NCBI RefSeq assembly: GCF_000698555.1
Contig: NZ_JFHE01000007.1
Coordinates: forward strand, 62,001 to 126,000
Source of the DNA: Caballeronia grimmiae
Lineage (GTDB): Bacteria; Pseudomonadota; Gammaproteobacteria; Burkholderiales; Burkholderiaceae
DNA: 64,000 bases
Reading direction: 5' to 3'
Under the pieces are notes generated by a model. That model did no database searches. It worked only from the letters and a program-made list of their open reading frames with translations, and had not been told where the DNA came from. Numbering within the stretch: position 1 is the stretch's first letter; every line of letters starts with the position of its first letter. The position numbers and the translations under genes were made by a program. Below are positions 34,122 to 43,573 of the stretch, piece after piece.

Positions 34122-36371
34122 TCAGCGATCCACGGGGCGCGCGGCCTGTCCTTCGCGGATGCCGCGCAAAAGCGAATCGAGCAGCGCGATGTCGAAGGGT
34201 TTCGACAGCACGCGCGCGTCGACCTGCCGTGCGCGGTCGAGTTCTTCCGCGTAACCGGTGACGAGAATCACCGGGACGCGCGGCTCGAAGCGCTGGATGC
34301 GCTCGGCAAGGTCGATGCCGTTCAGTTGCCCCGGCATGTGGATGTCGGAGAGGATCACGTCGAACGGAAAGCCCGACGGCGAGGCGGCGTCGCGCGACGA
34401 TTCGAGCAGCGTCATCGCGGTATCGGCGTTGAAGACGTAGGTGACCTGGTGGCCCATCATCGTCAGAAGCGCCTCGGTTCCTGCCGCGACTTCCTCGTTG
34501 TCTTCGACCAGCAGCACGCGCAGGCCATCCGCTTCCGGGACGGTCGCGGCGGCCGGGTCCGCGCTGCTCTCGGCTGCGCCGGCCGCAGCTGTGCGCGGCA
34601 GATAGAGGCGCACGGCGGTGCCCGCGCCGACCGCGCTGTCGATGGTCGCGAGGCCGCCCGCCCGCTCGCAGAACGCGAAGACCTGCGGCAGGCCGAGCCC
34701 GGTGCCCATGCCTTTGGGCTTCGTCGTGAAAAGCGGCTCGAACGCGCGCCCGAGCACCTCCGGACGCATGCCGACGCCGGTGTCCTGGAGCGTGATCTGC
34801 ACGAACTCGCCGGTCAGCGGAAAGCCGTCTTCGTGACGGAAGCGCACGTTGTCCGCGCGCACGGTGAAGGCGCCGCCGTTGGGCATCGCGTCGCGCGCAT
34901 TGACCGCGACGTTGATGAGCGCGAGTTCGAGTTCGGCGGGATCGACCCGGACCGTCCCCACGTCCGGCGATACTTCGACGTTCAGCGCGACCTTCGCGCC
35001 GAGCGACGCGCGCAGCAGTTCGCGCACCGCCGACACCCACTGACCGAACGCGATGACCTCGCTCCTCAACGGCTGCTTGCGCGCGACGCCGAGCAACTGG
35101 CGCGTCAAGGACTGACCGCTCTTCAGCGCGCGCTCCATCGCGGACAGCTCGCGGTCGAGGCCGACCGGGCCTCGCCGCCGCGCGATCTGCACATTGGTGG
35201 AGACGATCATCAGCAGGTTGTTGAAGTCGTGCGCGACGCTGCCTACCAGATTGCCGAGCGCTTCCATCTTGCGCGCCTGCCGGTACGCGGATTCGATCGA
35301 GCGGCGCATCGACGCTTCCGCCTGCCAGCGCTCCCACGCTTCCTCTTCGATCGCGAGCCGCCGCAGCGACTGCCCGATCACGCCCCACAGCACGACGCAC
35401 GGCGCGAGTATCGACAGCGCGAGCACGCTCAGGTGCCGATACCACTGCTCCCAGATCGTCGAGATCGGATAGCCGCTCGACACGTAGACCGGATACGCGC
35501 CGACTCGCCGGAACGCGACGATTTTCAATTCGTTATCGAAGCCCGACACCATCTTGACGACGCCGCTGCGCGCGCCCGCCTTGTAGGCGGCCCGCAGCGG
35601 CGAGTTCGCGGTGAGCGCCGTGGAGGTCGACGGCCGGTCGGGAAACCACGCGAGCACTTCGCCGTCCGCGCGGGCGAGGCCGAGCGAGATGGTCGCACTG
35701 TCGCCGAGCAATTCGCGATAGAACGCGTTGAAGTAGGGCGGCCGCAGCGCGATCGTCACCATTCCCCGGAAGCGGCCGTCGGTCGCGCGGCGCGCAATCG
35801 CCGTGTTGAACACGCGCTCCTTGACGACGCTTCCGGGCATGACCCGCGAAATCTGCTCGGCGTCCCTGCTGTCGCGCAGGCTTTTGAAGTCCTCGCGATC
35901 GCCGACGGACACATCGGGCGTGGGCCAGCCGCGGCTCGTCGCGAGCAGTTTGCCGTCGGGCCCGAAAACGGATGCCGCCGCGACCTGGGGATAGCTGCCG
36001 ATCATCTCCGCCAGCCGCTCGTGGATGATGACGTCCTGCTGATGGATTGCGTTGGCTTCGAGATCGTCGAGCAGATCGACGATGCGCTCGTTCAGCGTCA
36101 CGTTGAGATCGAAGACTTTGAGCGCGTGCTCTTCCGCCACGCGCGCATTGCGGGCGACGAGTTCCGATGCGCTGGCTTCGCGGGCGCGATAGTCGGAAAT
36201 CGCGGTGATCGCCACGTAGACGCACGGAAGCACGACGGCCGCGATGAGCAGCGCATAGAGCGTCAGGCGTTGCGCCGCGAAGTTTCTCTCGGGAACGACC
36301 GGAAAAGGCGGCTCTTCCTGCCTGTGCCCCGAGGCGAGCTCGGTGTCGGGTTCCTCACGTTGCAGCGTCAT
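34122..36371 (-). CDS. hybrid histidine kinase with dCache-like sensor and receiver
   Basis: The 749-residue membrane protein has a first helix at about 35-57 and a large periplasmic domain at about 60-315 with Cache layout (IGSYPQVAAASVFGPDGKLLATSRGWP). A second helix lies at about 325-350. The HisKA box is GNLVGSVAHDFNNLLM with phosphoacceptor His. The ATPase domain shows NVAVNARDAMPNGG, DTGVGM and GTGLGLPQV. A receiver at about 620-745 (LLVEDNEEVAAG, acceptor Asp in ILSDIHMPG, Lys in VLSKPF) ends the protein. Its target is not encoded next to it. ATG 36371 is chosen from the N-terminal pattern. Confidence 0.92.
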   Translation of the reverse strand: MTLQREEPDTELASGHRQEEPPFPVVPERNFAAQRLTLYALLIAAVVLPCVYVAITAISDYRAREASASELVARNARVAEEHALKVFDLNVTLNERIVDLLDDLEANAIHQQDVIIHERLAEMIGSYPQVAAASVFGPDGKLLATSRGWPTPDVSVGDREDFKSLRDSRDAEQISRVMPGSVVKERVFNTAIARRATDGRFRGMVTIALRPPYFNAFYRELLGDSATISLGLARADGEVLAWFPDRPSTSTALTANSPLRAAYKAGARSGVVKMVSGFDNELKIVAFRRVGAYPVYVSSGYPISTIWEQWYRHLSVLALSILAPCVVLWGVIGQSLRRLAIEEEAWERWQAEASMRRSIESAYRQARKMEALGNLVGSVAHDFNNLLMIVSTNVQIARRRGPVGLDRELSAMERALKSGQSLTRQLLGVARKQPLRSEVIAFGQWVSAVRELLRASLGAKVALNVEVSPDVGTVRVDPAELELALINVAVNARDAMPNGGAFTVRADNVRFRHEDGFPLTGEFVQITLQDTGVGMRPEVLGRAFEPLFTTKPKGMGTGLGLPQVFAFCERAGGLATIDSAVGAGTAVRLYLPRTAAAGAAESSADPAAATVPEADGLRVLLVEDNEEVAAGTEALLTMMGHQVTYVFNADTAMTLLESSRDAASPSGFPFDVILSDIHMPGQLNGIDLAERIQRFEPRVPVILVTGYAEELDRARQVDARVLSKPFDIALLDSLLRGIREGQAARPVDR

Positions 36372-36879
36372 GTTTGGCAGCGAAGTGGAAAACTTTACTT
36401 GTGAGGCGTGTCGTTCTTTCCTTGCGACGGCGACGAGGACGGCCGCACGCGGGTAAAGGTCGATTGCATGCACGAACCGTACCGACGCAGGGACCGCCGC
36501 AGCAGGATATCGAACGGGCGTGCGTGCGGCGAGTTAGCGAGTTTATCGGAAGCGCAAACGTACACAGAAGGATGGAATACGACGGTGCCGGGATTCGCAA
36601 GTTAGGAAGTTTTTAAAAATCAGCGCTTTTGAGGGGATTGCACCCGACTTGGCGGCTGGATGAGTTGCTTCCCTATCGTCTTAAGCCGACAATGGAATCC
36701 TCTGATTTATACGCCAAAGGAGTGTCTTGCCGAGACACCCGATGCGCAAAAGTGTTGGAAACTCCGCGCCACGGACGATGGCGGGATGGGCCGGTTGCGC
36801 GACGGCACGAAGCAAATGTGGTTACTCACGGGCCGCGGCGCCGGGGCCGCCTGATTTAGCGGTCGAAACCCCGCCACCC

Positions 36880-36906
36880 TAAAGATCGCTGCAACGGCGC
36901 CGTAAA
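36880..36906 (+). promoter_or_regulatory. sigma-28-like promoter of the RR-CheC-DGC operon
   Basis: TAAAGATC-N11-GCCGTAAA has exact FliA spacing and good element matches. It ends about 67 bases before the response regulator start. The 36372-36973 gap otherwise holds a GTGTCT-TGCCG-AGACAC hairpin (36722-36738) and no convincing gene. Confidence 0.6.
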
Positions 36907-36973
36907 TACATGCGAGAGCATGCCGTGTCTGTCATGACGGCTCTCGGCCCGAAGCTCATTGACCCGACCGACC

Positions 36974-37342
36974 ATGCCTTTGCCGATTGTCATTGCCGAT
37001 GATTCCCTGCTCGCCCGCAAGGTGCTGACGCGCGCGCTGCCCGAGGACTGGAACGTCGACATTTCCTACGCGACGAACGGGCGGGAGGCGCTCGAGCTGT
37101 ATCGCGCAGGCCGCGCCTCGGTGATGTTCCTCGACCTGACGATGCCCGACATGACCGGCTATCAGGTGCTCGACGCCCTCCAGCACGAGGATTTGAACAC
37201 GTTCGTGATCGTCGTTTCCGCCGATGTCCAGCCGATGGCTCAGGAACGTGTACGGGCGCTCGGCGCGATCGCCTTCCTGCCGAAGCCCGTGACGCCCGAA
37301 GCGCTGCGTCCCGTTTTGAAGGAGTACGGACTCCATGGTTGA
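36974..37342 (+). CDS. single-domain response regulator (CheY-like)
   Basis: This 122-residue receiver has acidic pocket D9-D10, phosphoacceptor D54 (MFLDLTMPD) and K104 (FLPKPV), and no output domain. Its stop overlaps the start of the CheC-like gene by 8 bases. It probably works with that phosphatase and with the diguanylate cyclase encoded next. Confidence 0.9.
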   Translation: MPLPIVIADDSLLARKVLTRALPEDWNVDISYATNGREALELYRAGRASVMFLDLTMPDMTGYQVLDALQHEDLNTFVIVVSADVQPMAQERVRALGAIAFLPKPVTPEALRPVLKEYGLHG

Positions 37343-37958
37343 CCCCGCCCTCAACGAAGACCAGCGCGACGCGCTGCAGGAAGTCGCCAACATGGCGATG
37401 GGCCAGGCCGCTACGCGCCTGTCGAAGCTGCTCGGGACGTTCATCGAGTTGTCGGTGCCGCGCGTGCGCGTCGTCGGCGTGGCGCAGGCGTCGCAGGCGT
37501 TGCGCGAGATGACCGGCATCACCGATGCCGTCACCGCCGTGCGTCAGGGCTTCCGCTCGGATATCAAGGGCGAGGCGATCGTGTTGTGCAAGAGCGGCAG
37601 CGTGGATCAGCTTTGCGCGCTCGTCGACGATCCGTACACCAAGTCCACCTACGAGACAACCACGCGCACGGAGCTCATCTTCGATGTCGCGACGGTGCTG
37701 ATGGGCGCATGTGTGTCGTGCATTCTCGAGCAGCTTGGGCGTGCGCCGATCTTTTCGCCGCCGGGCATGCTGGGCCTGGAGCTCGCGCTCGACGATGTTT
37801 TTCAGCCGGCGATGCTCGCTTGGAAAACGGCGCTCTTGCTCGAAGTGAACTTCGCACTGGAAGATCACAGCTTCCGCGCGCATCTCGTGATGCTGATGGC
37901 GGAAGATGCGATCCAGCATTTGCGTGACGCGCTCGATGCGCTGCTGTCGAGTCTCTGA
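37335..37958 (+). CDS. CheC-like phosphatase of response regulators
   Basis: This 207-residue protein carries two CheC-type helices: LQEVANMAMGQAATRLSKLLGTFIELSVP near the N-terminus fits the E-x2-N active-site consensus, and a second copy, ELIFDVATVLMGACVSCIL, has lost the Asn. The family dephosphorylates CheY-P or acts as an adaptor. Its overlap with the single-domain receiver gene suggests that this receiver is the substrate. Confidence 0.82.
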   Translation: MVDPALNEDQRDALQEVANMAMGQAATRLSKLLGTFIELSVPRVRVVGVAQASQALREMTGITDAVTAVRQGFRSDIKGEAIVLCKSGSVDQLCALVDDPYTKSTYETTTRTELIFDVATVLMGACVSCILEQLGRAPIFSPPGMLGLELALDDVFQPAMLAWKTALLLEVNFALEDHSFRAHLVMLMAEDAIQHLRDALDALLSSL

Positions 37959-37969
37959 GCCGCATCGCC

Positions 37970-38911
37970 ATGGAAGAACTACGGCATGTGCTGAGCGAAC
38001 TGGTGATCGAGCGCGTGGGCTTCGGCATCTTCGTGCTCGATCGCGATCTGAACGTGCTGATGTGGAATCGCTTCATGGCGGATCACAGCGGCAAGACGGC
38101 CGAGCAGGTCACCGGCAAGTCCATTTTCGCGAGCTTCCCGGAGTTGCCGCGCGTGTGGCTGACGCGCAAGGTCGAGAGCGTGTTTCAGCTTGGCAGTTTC
38201 GCGTTCAGTTCGTGGGAGCAGCGGCCATATCTCTTCAAGTTCGATCACGACCGGCCGATCACGGGCGGCGTCGATTTCATGCAGCAGGACTGCACGTTCA
38301 TGCCGCTCGCGCAGGACGGCGAGGTGTGCGCGGTGTGTGTGACGATTTCCGATGCGACCCACGCGAGCATGATGCAGCGCGCCCGCGACGAGGCGGTGGC
38401 GAAGCTGCAGGAATTCGCGGATCGCGACGGGTTGACGGGCATTGCAAACCGGCGCTATTTCGATCTGCGTCTGAGCGACGAGTTTTCCCGCTGGCAGCGG
38501 TATGACGGTGATTTGTCGATGCTGCTGTTCGATCTGGATCACTTCAAGCGGATCAATGACGAGCTGGGGCATCTCGTGGGCGACACGGTGCTGCGGCTGA
38601 TGGCGGAGCGCGTCGCTGCGGCGGTGCGGGTGCAGGATGTGTTCGGGCGCTTCGGCGGCGAGGAGTTCGCGCTGCTCCTTCCCTGTACCAGTTTCGACGA
38701 TGCGATGATCGTCGCTGAGAAAGTGCGATGTGCTATCTGCGAGACGCCTATCGATGTGCAGGGGGCGCGGGTGCCGGTCACCGCTAGCGTCGGGGCGGCT
38801 TGCGCGAAGCGCGGGGTGACTACGTCGTATGAGGCGCTTATCAATGAGGCTGATGCTGCTTTGTATGCGGCCAAGCGGCAGGGGAGGAATCGGGCGATCG
38901 GGTTTCGGTGA
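37970..38911 (+). CDS. diguanylate cyclase with N-terminal PAS domain
   Basis: This 313-residue protein has a PAS-like domain at about 10-125 (GFGIFVLDRDLNVLMWNRFMADHSG) and a GGDEF domain at about 145-313. The active-site GGEEF is at 229-233, and an RxxD inhibitory site (RVQD, residues 220-223) lies five residues upstream, so the enzyme should be active and product-inhibited. It synthesises cyclic di-GMP. It is the third gene of the receiver-CheC operon, starting 11 bases after the CheC stop. Confidence 0.92.
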   Translation: MEELRHVLSELVIERVGFGIFVLDRDLNVLMWNRFMADHSGKTAEQVTGKSIFASFPELPRVWLTRKVESVFQLGSFAFSSWEQRPYLFKFDHDRPITGGVDFMQQDCTFMPLAQDGEVCAVCVTISDATHASMMQRARDEAVAKLQEFADRDGLTGIANRRYFDLRLSDEFSRWQRYDGDLSMLLFDLDHFKRINDELGHLVGDTVLRLMAERVAAAVRVQDVFGRFGGEEFALLLPCTSFDDAMIVAEKVRCAICETPIDVQGARVPVTASVGAACAKRGVTTSYEALINEADAALYAAKRQGRNRAIGFR

Positions 38912-40262
38912 GTTTTTTTATCGCTGGGGCTTGGTTTTGCGGCGGTCTTAGCTGTCGACCGACTGGCGCTATAACGCCTTACTCCCATCCCATGCAAGAA
39001 AAGTAACCACCGAATCTCGAACGAAGGGGACTGAAGCGATATTCCAATCGCTACCCCCGATCTCGCCTCCGCGCTGACGAACCTCGAAAAAAGACTCTGT
39101 GTCACTGGAACGTCGCACGCCGTTCACTTCACAAGCAGGCGGAATCGCCGAAACCCATATCCGCTTATGTCCTCCGCGCGTCTTTGCCATACACAAATAT
39201 TCTAGCGCGCTTCCTTGATTGTAATTCAGACGATAAAGCCCGGTGTCGTTCGTCCGATTCACGGCGTTGAACGGTTTTCTCGCTGGGTGCTCACTTTGTG
39301 GAATGAACGCGACACGATAGTCTCACTCGTACAACCAATTGATAAATCAATTGCTTCCAACAGTGTCGCAACGGCGCGCGCCATAGGGTGCCGGACGCCG
39401 CTAGCTAATTGAGCGGCATTGAGCCCTTGCGATTATCGATACGTCGACTATAGGGCCGTGAGCGCCTGATTTAGCCAGCGCGGCATGCGCTGCGCAGACA
39501 AATGAATGCGCTATGCCGTTTTTTCAATGCCGTTACAAACGGCGTTGGGAGAATGTCCTGTCGAGGTCAATGCGGAAGGTACTTGTGCCACGTACGCGTT
39601 TAGCGTGGACCAGGGCTGAATTTGTCGCCCGGCTTGGCGGTAATCTGACGCGCGCGGGAACGATCTCGTTTTATGCTCGCGTGAAGGATGCAGAGGATCG
39701 AGGCCAGTCAAGGGGCATGCTTCTCCTCAGTTTCCAAGTCCGTTCGACATTCCGGCGAGCGTCCTGCTCAACGAGGGAATCGACCGGCGAAACGCTGAGC
39801 ACACGTTACGGCTTCGATCCTGCTGGTGTTGGGCCGTCGTTGCCAGTCTCGACTACCGAAAACCCTTGTTCTGGCAAGTTCGCGCCCCGGCGAGTTGAGA
39901 AGCCGCGCTCCTCGCTCTCACACGAAGGGCGGAAAGAGCGACAGCACGGGAAGACCGGGCACGTAATTATACCGGCGAGCCGTTCGGCTCTCCCGCCGGT
40001 TCCCATCCATTAACGAAACGAAGCACTGTGCGCCGGAAATCAAAGAAGGCGCGCGGGTCCCGAATCCAGCGCGCGCGTTGCAACTTAAGTGGCAAACAGG
40101 CTTTACTCGACGCAACCACGCGCTGATCAGCCGAGGGATACGACGATTCCCTCTCTGAAGTCATAGGACAGTGACATTTTGTGCCTACCGTGGCGGTGAT
40201 GCTCCATCTTGGCGTAGCCTTTTCGCGCAGTTTTGACTCGTACTACATAAGGATAACCAACC
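38912..40262. other. 1.35-kb gene-poor stretch before the T6SS locus
   Basis: The GC content drops and no open frame has a good start and family similarity. Short frames on both strands (for example 39513-40013 plus and 39806-40006 minus) overlap one another and are low-complexity. CTCACC-like words occur at 39288 and 39319. It may be decayed accessory DNA left at the edge of the vgrG island. Confidence 0.4.
38969..39190 (-). CDS. possible small hypothetical protein, 73 residues
   Basis: The frame (MAKTRGGHKRIWVSAIPPACEVNG ... SVVTFLAWDGSKAL) has a plausible residue balance, and no better frame overlaps it. The only ribosome-binding-like sequence, AAGGAAG, lies about 18 bases upstream, which is too far. 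No family was recognised. It may be a remnant at the island edge. Confidence 0.25.
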   Translation of the reverse strand: MAKTRGGHKRIWVSAIPPACEVNGVRRSSDTESFFEVRQRGGEIGGSDWNIASVPFVRDSVVTFLAWDGSKAL

Positions 40263-40514
40263 ATGCGGGATAGAACAGGCCGCGAGGTTGCGTGCCTCGG
40301 CGACGCAACGGACCACGGCGGAACGGTCATTCAGGCCGCTACCGAACTTCAGCATATGGGCATCGCTACGGCGCTCGACGGGCATGTGACCGAGTGCCGG
40401 AAGTGCGGCGGGACGTATCCCATCATTGCTACCGGAACACGCACGCATAAAGGCGTCAAGGTCGCATTGATCGGCGACAAGACCGCGTGCGGCGCGACGA
40501 TCATCAGAGCTTGA
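40263..40514 (+). CDS. PAAR-domain protein (T6SS spike tip)
   Basis: This 83-residue protein has the PAAR layout: GREVACLGDATDHGGTVI at the start, HVTECRKCGGTYPIIATG in the middle and VALIGDKTACGATII at the end. His and Cys residues would bind the zinc at the tip. PAAR proteins cap VgrG spikes and sharpen the T6SS needle. It has AAGGA about 9 bases upstream and stops 5 bases before vgrG. Confidence 0.9.
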   Translation: MRDRTGREVACLGDATDHGGTVIQAATELQHMGIATALDGHVTECRKCGGTYPIIATGTRTHKGVKVALIGDKTACGATIIRA

Positions 40515-40519
40515 CGCGT

Positions 40520-43500
40520 ATGGCATGGTCTGTCGAAACTCACACCATCACGTTCAAAAGTCCGGCCCTGCCGGAAATCGTCGGTCGGGGATATGGCGGA
40601 GAAGAACTTCGCGAACCCATGCTTACCGTGCGCAGTATTCGCGGACGGGAAGCGGTCGGTGAACTGTTCGAATACACCGTGCTTGCTCAGGTCGGGCGTC
40701 CCGACTTCCTGCGGAACCCGACCGATGCGGCGCAAATCGACCTGCAAGAAATCGTCGGCACGAACGGCACGGTTGCGATAGAAGTGACCGGAATCGGCAC
40801 GTTCCGCGCCGGTCAGCAAGGCGCTACGGGTTCAGCCAACGTCGGCGCCGACACACGCTACATCGGCGGGCGTATCGTCTCGGCGCGGATCATCTGCACC
40901 GAGGACCGCGCCGCAGTCTACGAATTCGTGCTGCGCCCTTCGGTATGGACGGCGACGCAAAACAAGAACTCGCGCATTTTCAGCGGCGACGTTACGGATG
41001 TGCTTCAAAAGCTGCTGGGCAGGTATGGCGTCATCGACTGGCGCATCGCTGGCCCGACGGGAGGCAAGAAGCATTACTCGCCGCGCGATTTCATCCGGCA
41101 GGCGTGGGAATCGGACTGGAATCTGGCGCTTCGGCTAATGGAGGAATGGGGCCTATTCTTCTGGTTCGAACACGACAAGAAGGGTCACACACTCGTCGTT
41201 TCCGACACGCTGGGCGGTTTCCATCCTCATGGCGTCGCTTATGAAACGCTGCGCTATCACACGGGGGGGCGAATCGATGAGGAGCACATCAGCGAACTGT
41301 CGCTGACCTACACGTTGACGGCCGGCAAGGCGACCGTCAACGATCACGATTACATGAAGCCGCGCCTCAGAAAGAGCAACGCGGGGTTGCGCGAGGAATA
41401 CGAGGACACGAAAGGCACCGCCAAACGTGGCATCGAGATCTACGCGCCCGCCGAATTTGCGCAACCCGAAGCCGACAATAGCCCGGCCAACGATGCGCGC
41501 GAAGAAGGTCGACACCTTGCGCGCGTGAAACTTCAGGCCGCGCGCTGCATGGGACTGCGTGCACATGGCAAGGGGCATCTGCGCGGACTCCAGCCGGGCC
41601 GCTCGTTCACGCTGGCAGGCTACCCGCAGACGAAGGCCAATCGTGACTATGTCGTGCTGATGTGCGAACTGGAGATGACCGAAGTCGGCACTTCTTCAGG
41701 TTCATGGCGTCAGTACGCGGTCAACACCACGTTCGAGTTGCAACCGGACACCGAGTACTACCGGCTTCCCCAAGTCACGCCACGCCCCCACGTCGATGAT
41801 GAATACGCGGTGATCGTCTCGCCGGAACATCACCCGAACCAGCACTATGAGACGTGGATCGATGACAAGAATCGTGTTCGCATTCAGTACGACTGGGATC
41901 GCGAAGCCCGTTACGACGGTGCGACTTCGATCTGGGTGCGCGTCGCTTCGCAATGGCAGGGCGGGCAAATGGGCGTGGTCGCGCCCGGACGCGCCGGACA
42001 GATGGTGATTGTCTCCCACGTCCACGGTGATCCCGACAGGCCGTACGTATCAGGGTTTGTCGTTGACCGCTGGAACATGCCGCCGTGGGAACTTCCCCGC
42101 AATGACGCGTTGATTGGAATCCGCAGTCAGAGCTTGGGCGAGAGCATGGCATCGAACCACGTCGTGCTGGACGATACCAATGGCCAGATGCAGGCGCAGC
42201 TTGCGAGCGATCATGCAAAATCCAGCTTGACGCTAGGATTCAACACGCGCATCGATGGCAATGAGGGAAGGCAGGAGGCGCGCGGCGAAGGGTTCGAGTT
42301 GCGCACCGACGCGCACGGCGTCGCGCGTGCAGCCAAAGGGCTGCTCGTCACGACGGAAGCCCGATCGAACGCGCAGAATCACGCGCTGGATATGGGCGAG
42401 ACGATTGCACGGCTCACGCAGGCGCGCGACATTCACGAGAACCTGTCGGAGTCGGCGCAGCAGCACGGTGCGCAAGACGCCACGCACAACCAAAACGATG
42501 CCACGCGCGCGATCAAGTCGGCCAACGATGAGCTTCGCGGCACGGGCAAGGGAAGCCCGTACAGCGGCGGCTATCCTGAGTTTGCCGCGCCTCATCTGAC
42601 GCTCGCCAGTGCTGCGGGGATTCAGACCACGGCGGCGGGCAGCACGCACATTGCAAGCAATCAACACTTTGCAGTAACGAGCGGACGCAATGTCAGTATC
42701 GCGGCGGCCGGATCGATGTTCGCGAGCGTGGTGAACACGTTCTCGCTCTTCGTGCATAAGGCCGGAATGCGGCTTGTCGCTGCGGCGGGAAAGATACGGC
42801 TGGAGGCGCAGAGCGACGGTGTCGAGATTGTCGCGCGCAAGGATGCGGATATCGTGAGCGCGGATGGCTGGATCAATCTGACGGCGGCCAAAGGAATTCG
42901 TTTGAACGGCGGTGGCTCTGTGGTCGAAATCAGCCTTTCCGGACTACGCGGCTTCACTGGGGGCGAGTTCCTTGTTCATGCGGCTAGCCACGCAACAGAC
43001 GCGCCACAGGACAAGCCGGTGAAACAGCCGTTGACCGACGTCGCGGACGCGAAGGTTGCGGAGCCGTTTGTGCTAGTCGATCCCGTTTCTGGCCTTGGCA
43101 TACCCGACCAACCTTATCGCATTACGCTGGATGATGGACAGGTCATCGCAGGAAAATCAGACGACAAGGGGGCGACCGCGTTAGTTCTCTCGGATTCGAT
43201 TCAGTCCGCCGTTGTGGAGATTCTGCACAACGATGGCACTGGGAACCCGTCATCGATTCTGACAGCCATGCTGACGCAGCCTGCTGATGCGCGTATGCCT
43301 GTCGTGGTGGTACAAAAAAAGCCCGTCAAGACCAAGCTAAACGATAGGGAATTGGAGTCGCAAGACAGCGGGACAACCAACGCCGGGCATAGCCTCTATT
43401 TCGCCGTTTGCCATTCGTATAACTGGGGTATGCGCTACAGCACGAAAGATACGAACAACTGGAAGCGACTGGCGTTCCCGGTAGCTGAACAATTTGCGAA

Positions 43501-43573
43501 AACATTGCAGATGCGTTGCTTGAGAAAGTCCAATGGGGATCCAACTACTTCGGGAAGGGAAAAGCCGAATTGA
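40520..43573 (+). CDS. vgrG: VgrG spike protein, 3' end frameshifted from a C-terminal effector domain
   Basis: This T6SS spike protein of about 1017 residues has the gp27-like trimer base in its first 400 residues, then the gp5-like OB fold (about 425-510) and a needle-like beta region with DUF2345 features (TLASAAGIQTTAAGSTHIASNQHFAVTSG, KIRLEAQSDGVEIVARKDADIV). After about residue 860 comes a linker and a short domain. The last 25 codons (MRCLRKSNGDPTTSGREKPN) are a frameshift artefact: the -1 frame continues as a well-formed protein at 43489-44517. ATG 40520 follows the PAAR stop closely. No other T6SS structural gene is in the window, so this is an orphan vgrG. Confidence 0.92.
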   Translation: MAWSVETHTITFKSPALPEIVGRGYGGEELREPMLTVRSIRGREAVGELFEYTVLAQVGRPDFLRNPTDAAQIDLQEIVGTNGTVAIEVTGIGTFRAGQQGATGSANVGADTRYIGGRIVSARIICTEDRAAVYEFVLRPSVWTATQNKNSRIFSGDVTDVLQKLLGRYGVIDWRIAGPTGGKKHYSPRDFIRQAWESDWNLALRLMEEWGLFFWFEHDKKGHTLVVSDTLGGFHPHGVAYETLRYHTGGRIDEEHISELSLTYTLTAGKATVNDHDYMKPRLRKSNAGLREEYEDTKGTAKRGIEIYAPAEFAQPEADNSPANDAREEGRHLARVKLQAARCMGLRAHGKGHLRGLQPGRSFTLAGYPQTKANRDYVVLMCELEMTEVGTSSGSWRQYAVNTTFELQPDTEYYRLPQVTPRPHVDDEYAVIVSPEHHPNQHYETWIDDKNRVRIQYDWDREARYDGATSIWVRVASQWQGGQMGVVAPGRAGQMVIVSHVHGDPDRPYVSGFVVDRWNMPPWELPRNDALIGIRSQSLGESMASNHVVLDDTNGQMQAQLASDHAKSSLTLGFNTRIDGNEGRQEARGEGFELRTDAHGVARAAKGLLVTTEARSNAQNHALDMGETIARLTQARDIHENLSESAQQHGAQDATHNQNDATRAIKSANDELRGTGKGSPYSGGYPEFAAPHLTLASAAGIQTTAAGSTHIASNQHFAVTSGRNVSIAAAGSMFASVVNTFSLFVHKAGMRLVAAAGKIRLEAQSDGVEIVARKDADIVSADGWINLTAAKGIRLNGGGSVVEISLSGLRGFTGGEFLVHAASHATDAPQDKPVKQPLTDVADAKVAEPFVLVDPVSGLGIPDQPYRITLDDGQVIAGKSDDKGATALVLSDSIQSAVVEILHNDGTGNPSSILTAMLTQPADARMPVVVVQKKPVKTKLNDRELESQDSGTTNAGHSLYFAVCHSYNWGMRYSTKDTNNWKRLAFPVAEQFAKTLQMRCLRKSNGDPTTSGREKPN

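Noticed and set aside
34053..36404. 783-codon plus-strand frame over the hybrid kinase
   Set aside because: It overlaps a complete multi-domain kinase on the other strand and has no recognisable motif.
36629..36859. 76-codon plus-strand frame in the gap before the receiver operon
   Set aside because: No ribosome-binding site, odd composition and overlap with the likely promoter region and hairpin.
39513..40013. 166-codon plus-strand frame in the gene-poor stretch
   Set aside because: No family, Ser/Arg-rich composition, overlapping frames on the other strand and no good start context.
43489..43520. Programmed -1 frameshift site in vgrG
   Set aside because: No canonical X-XXY-YYZ slippery heptamer in the 0 frame and no clear downstream structure; GCG-AAA-ACA does not allow standard re-pairing, so a base loss is more likely.
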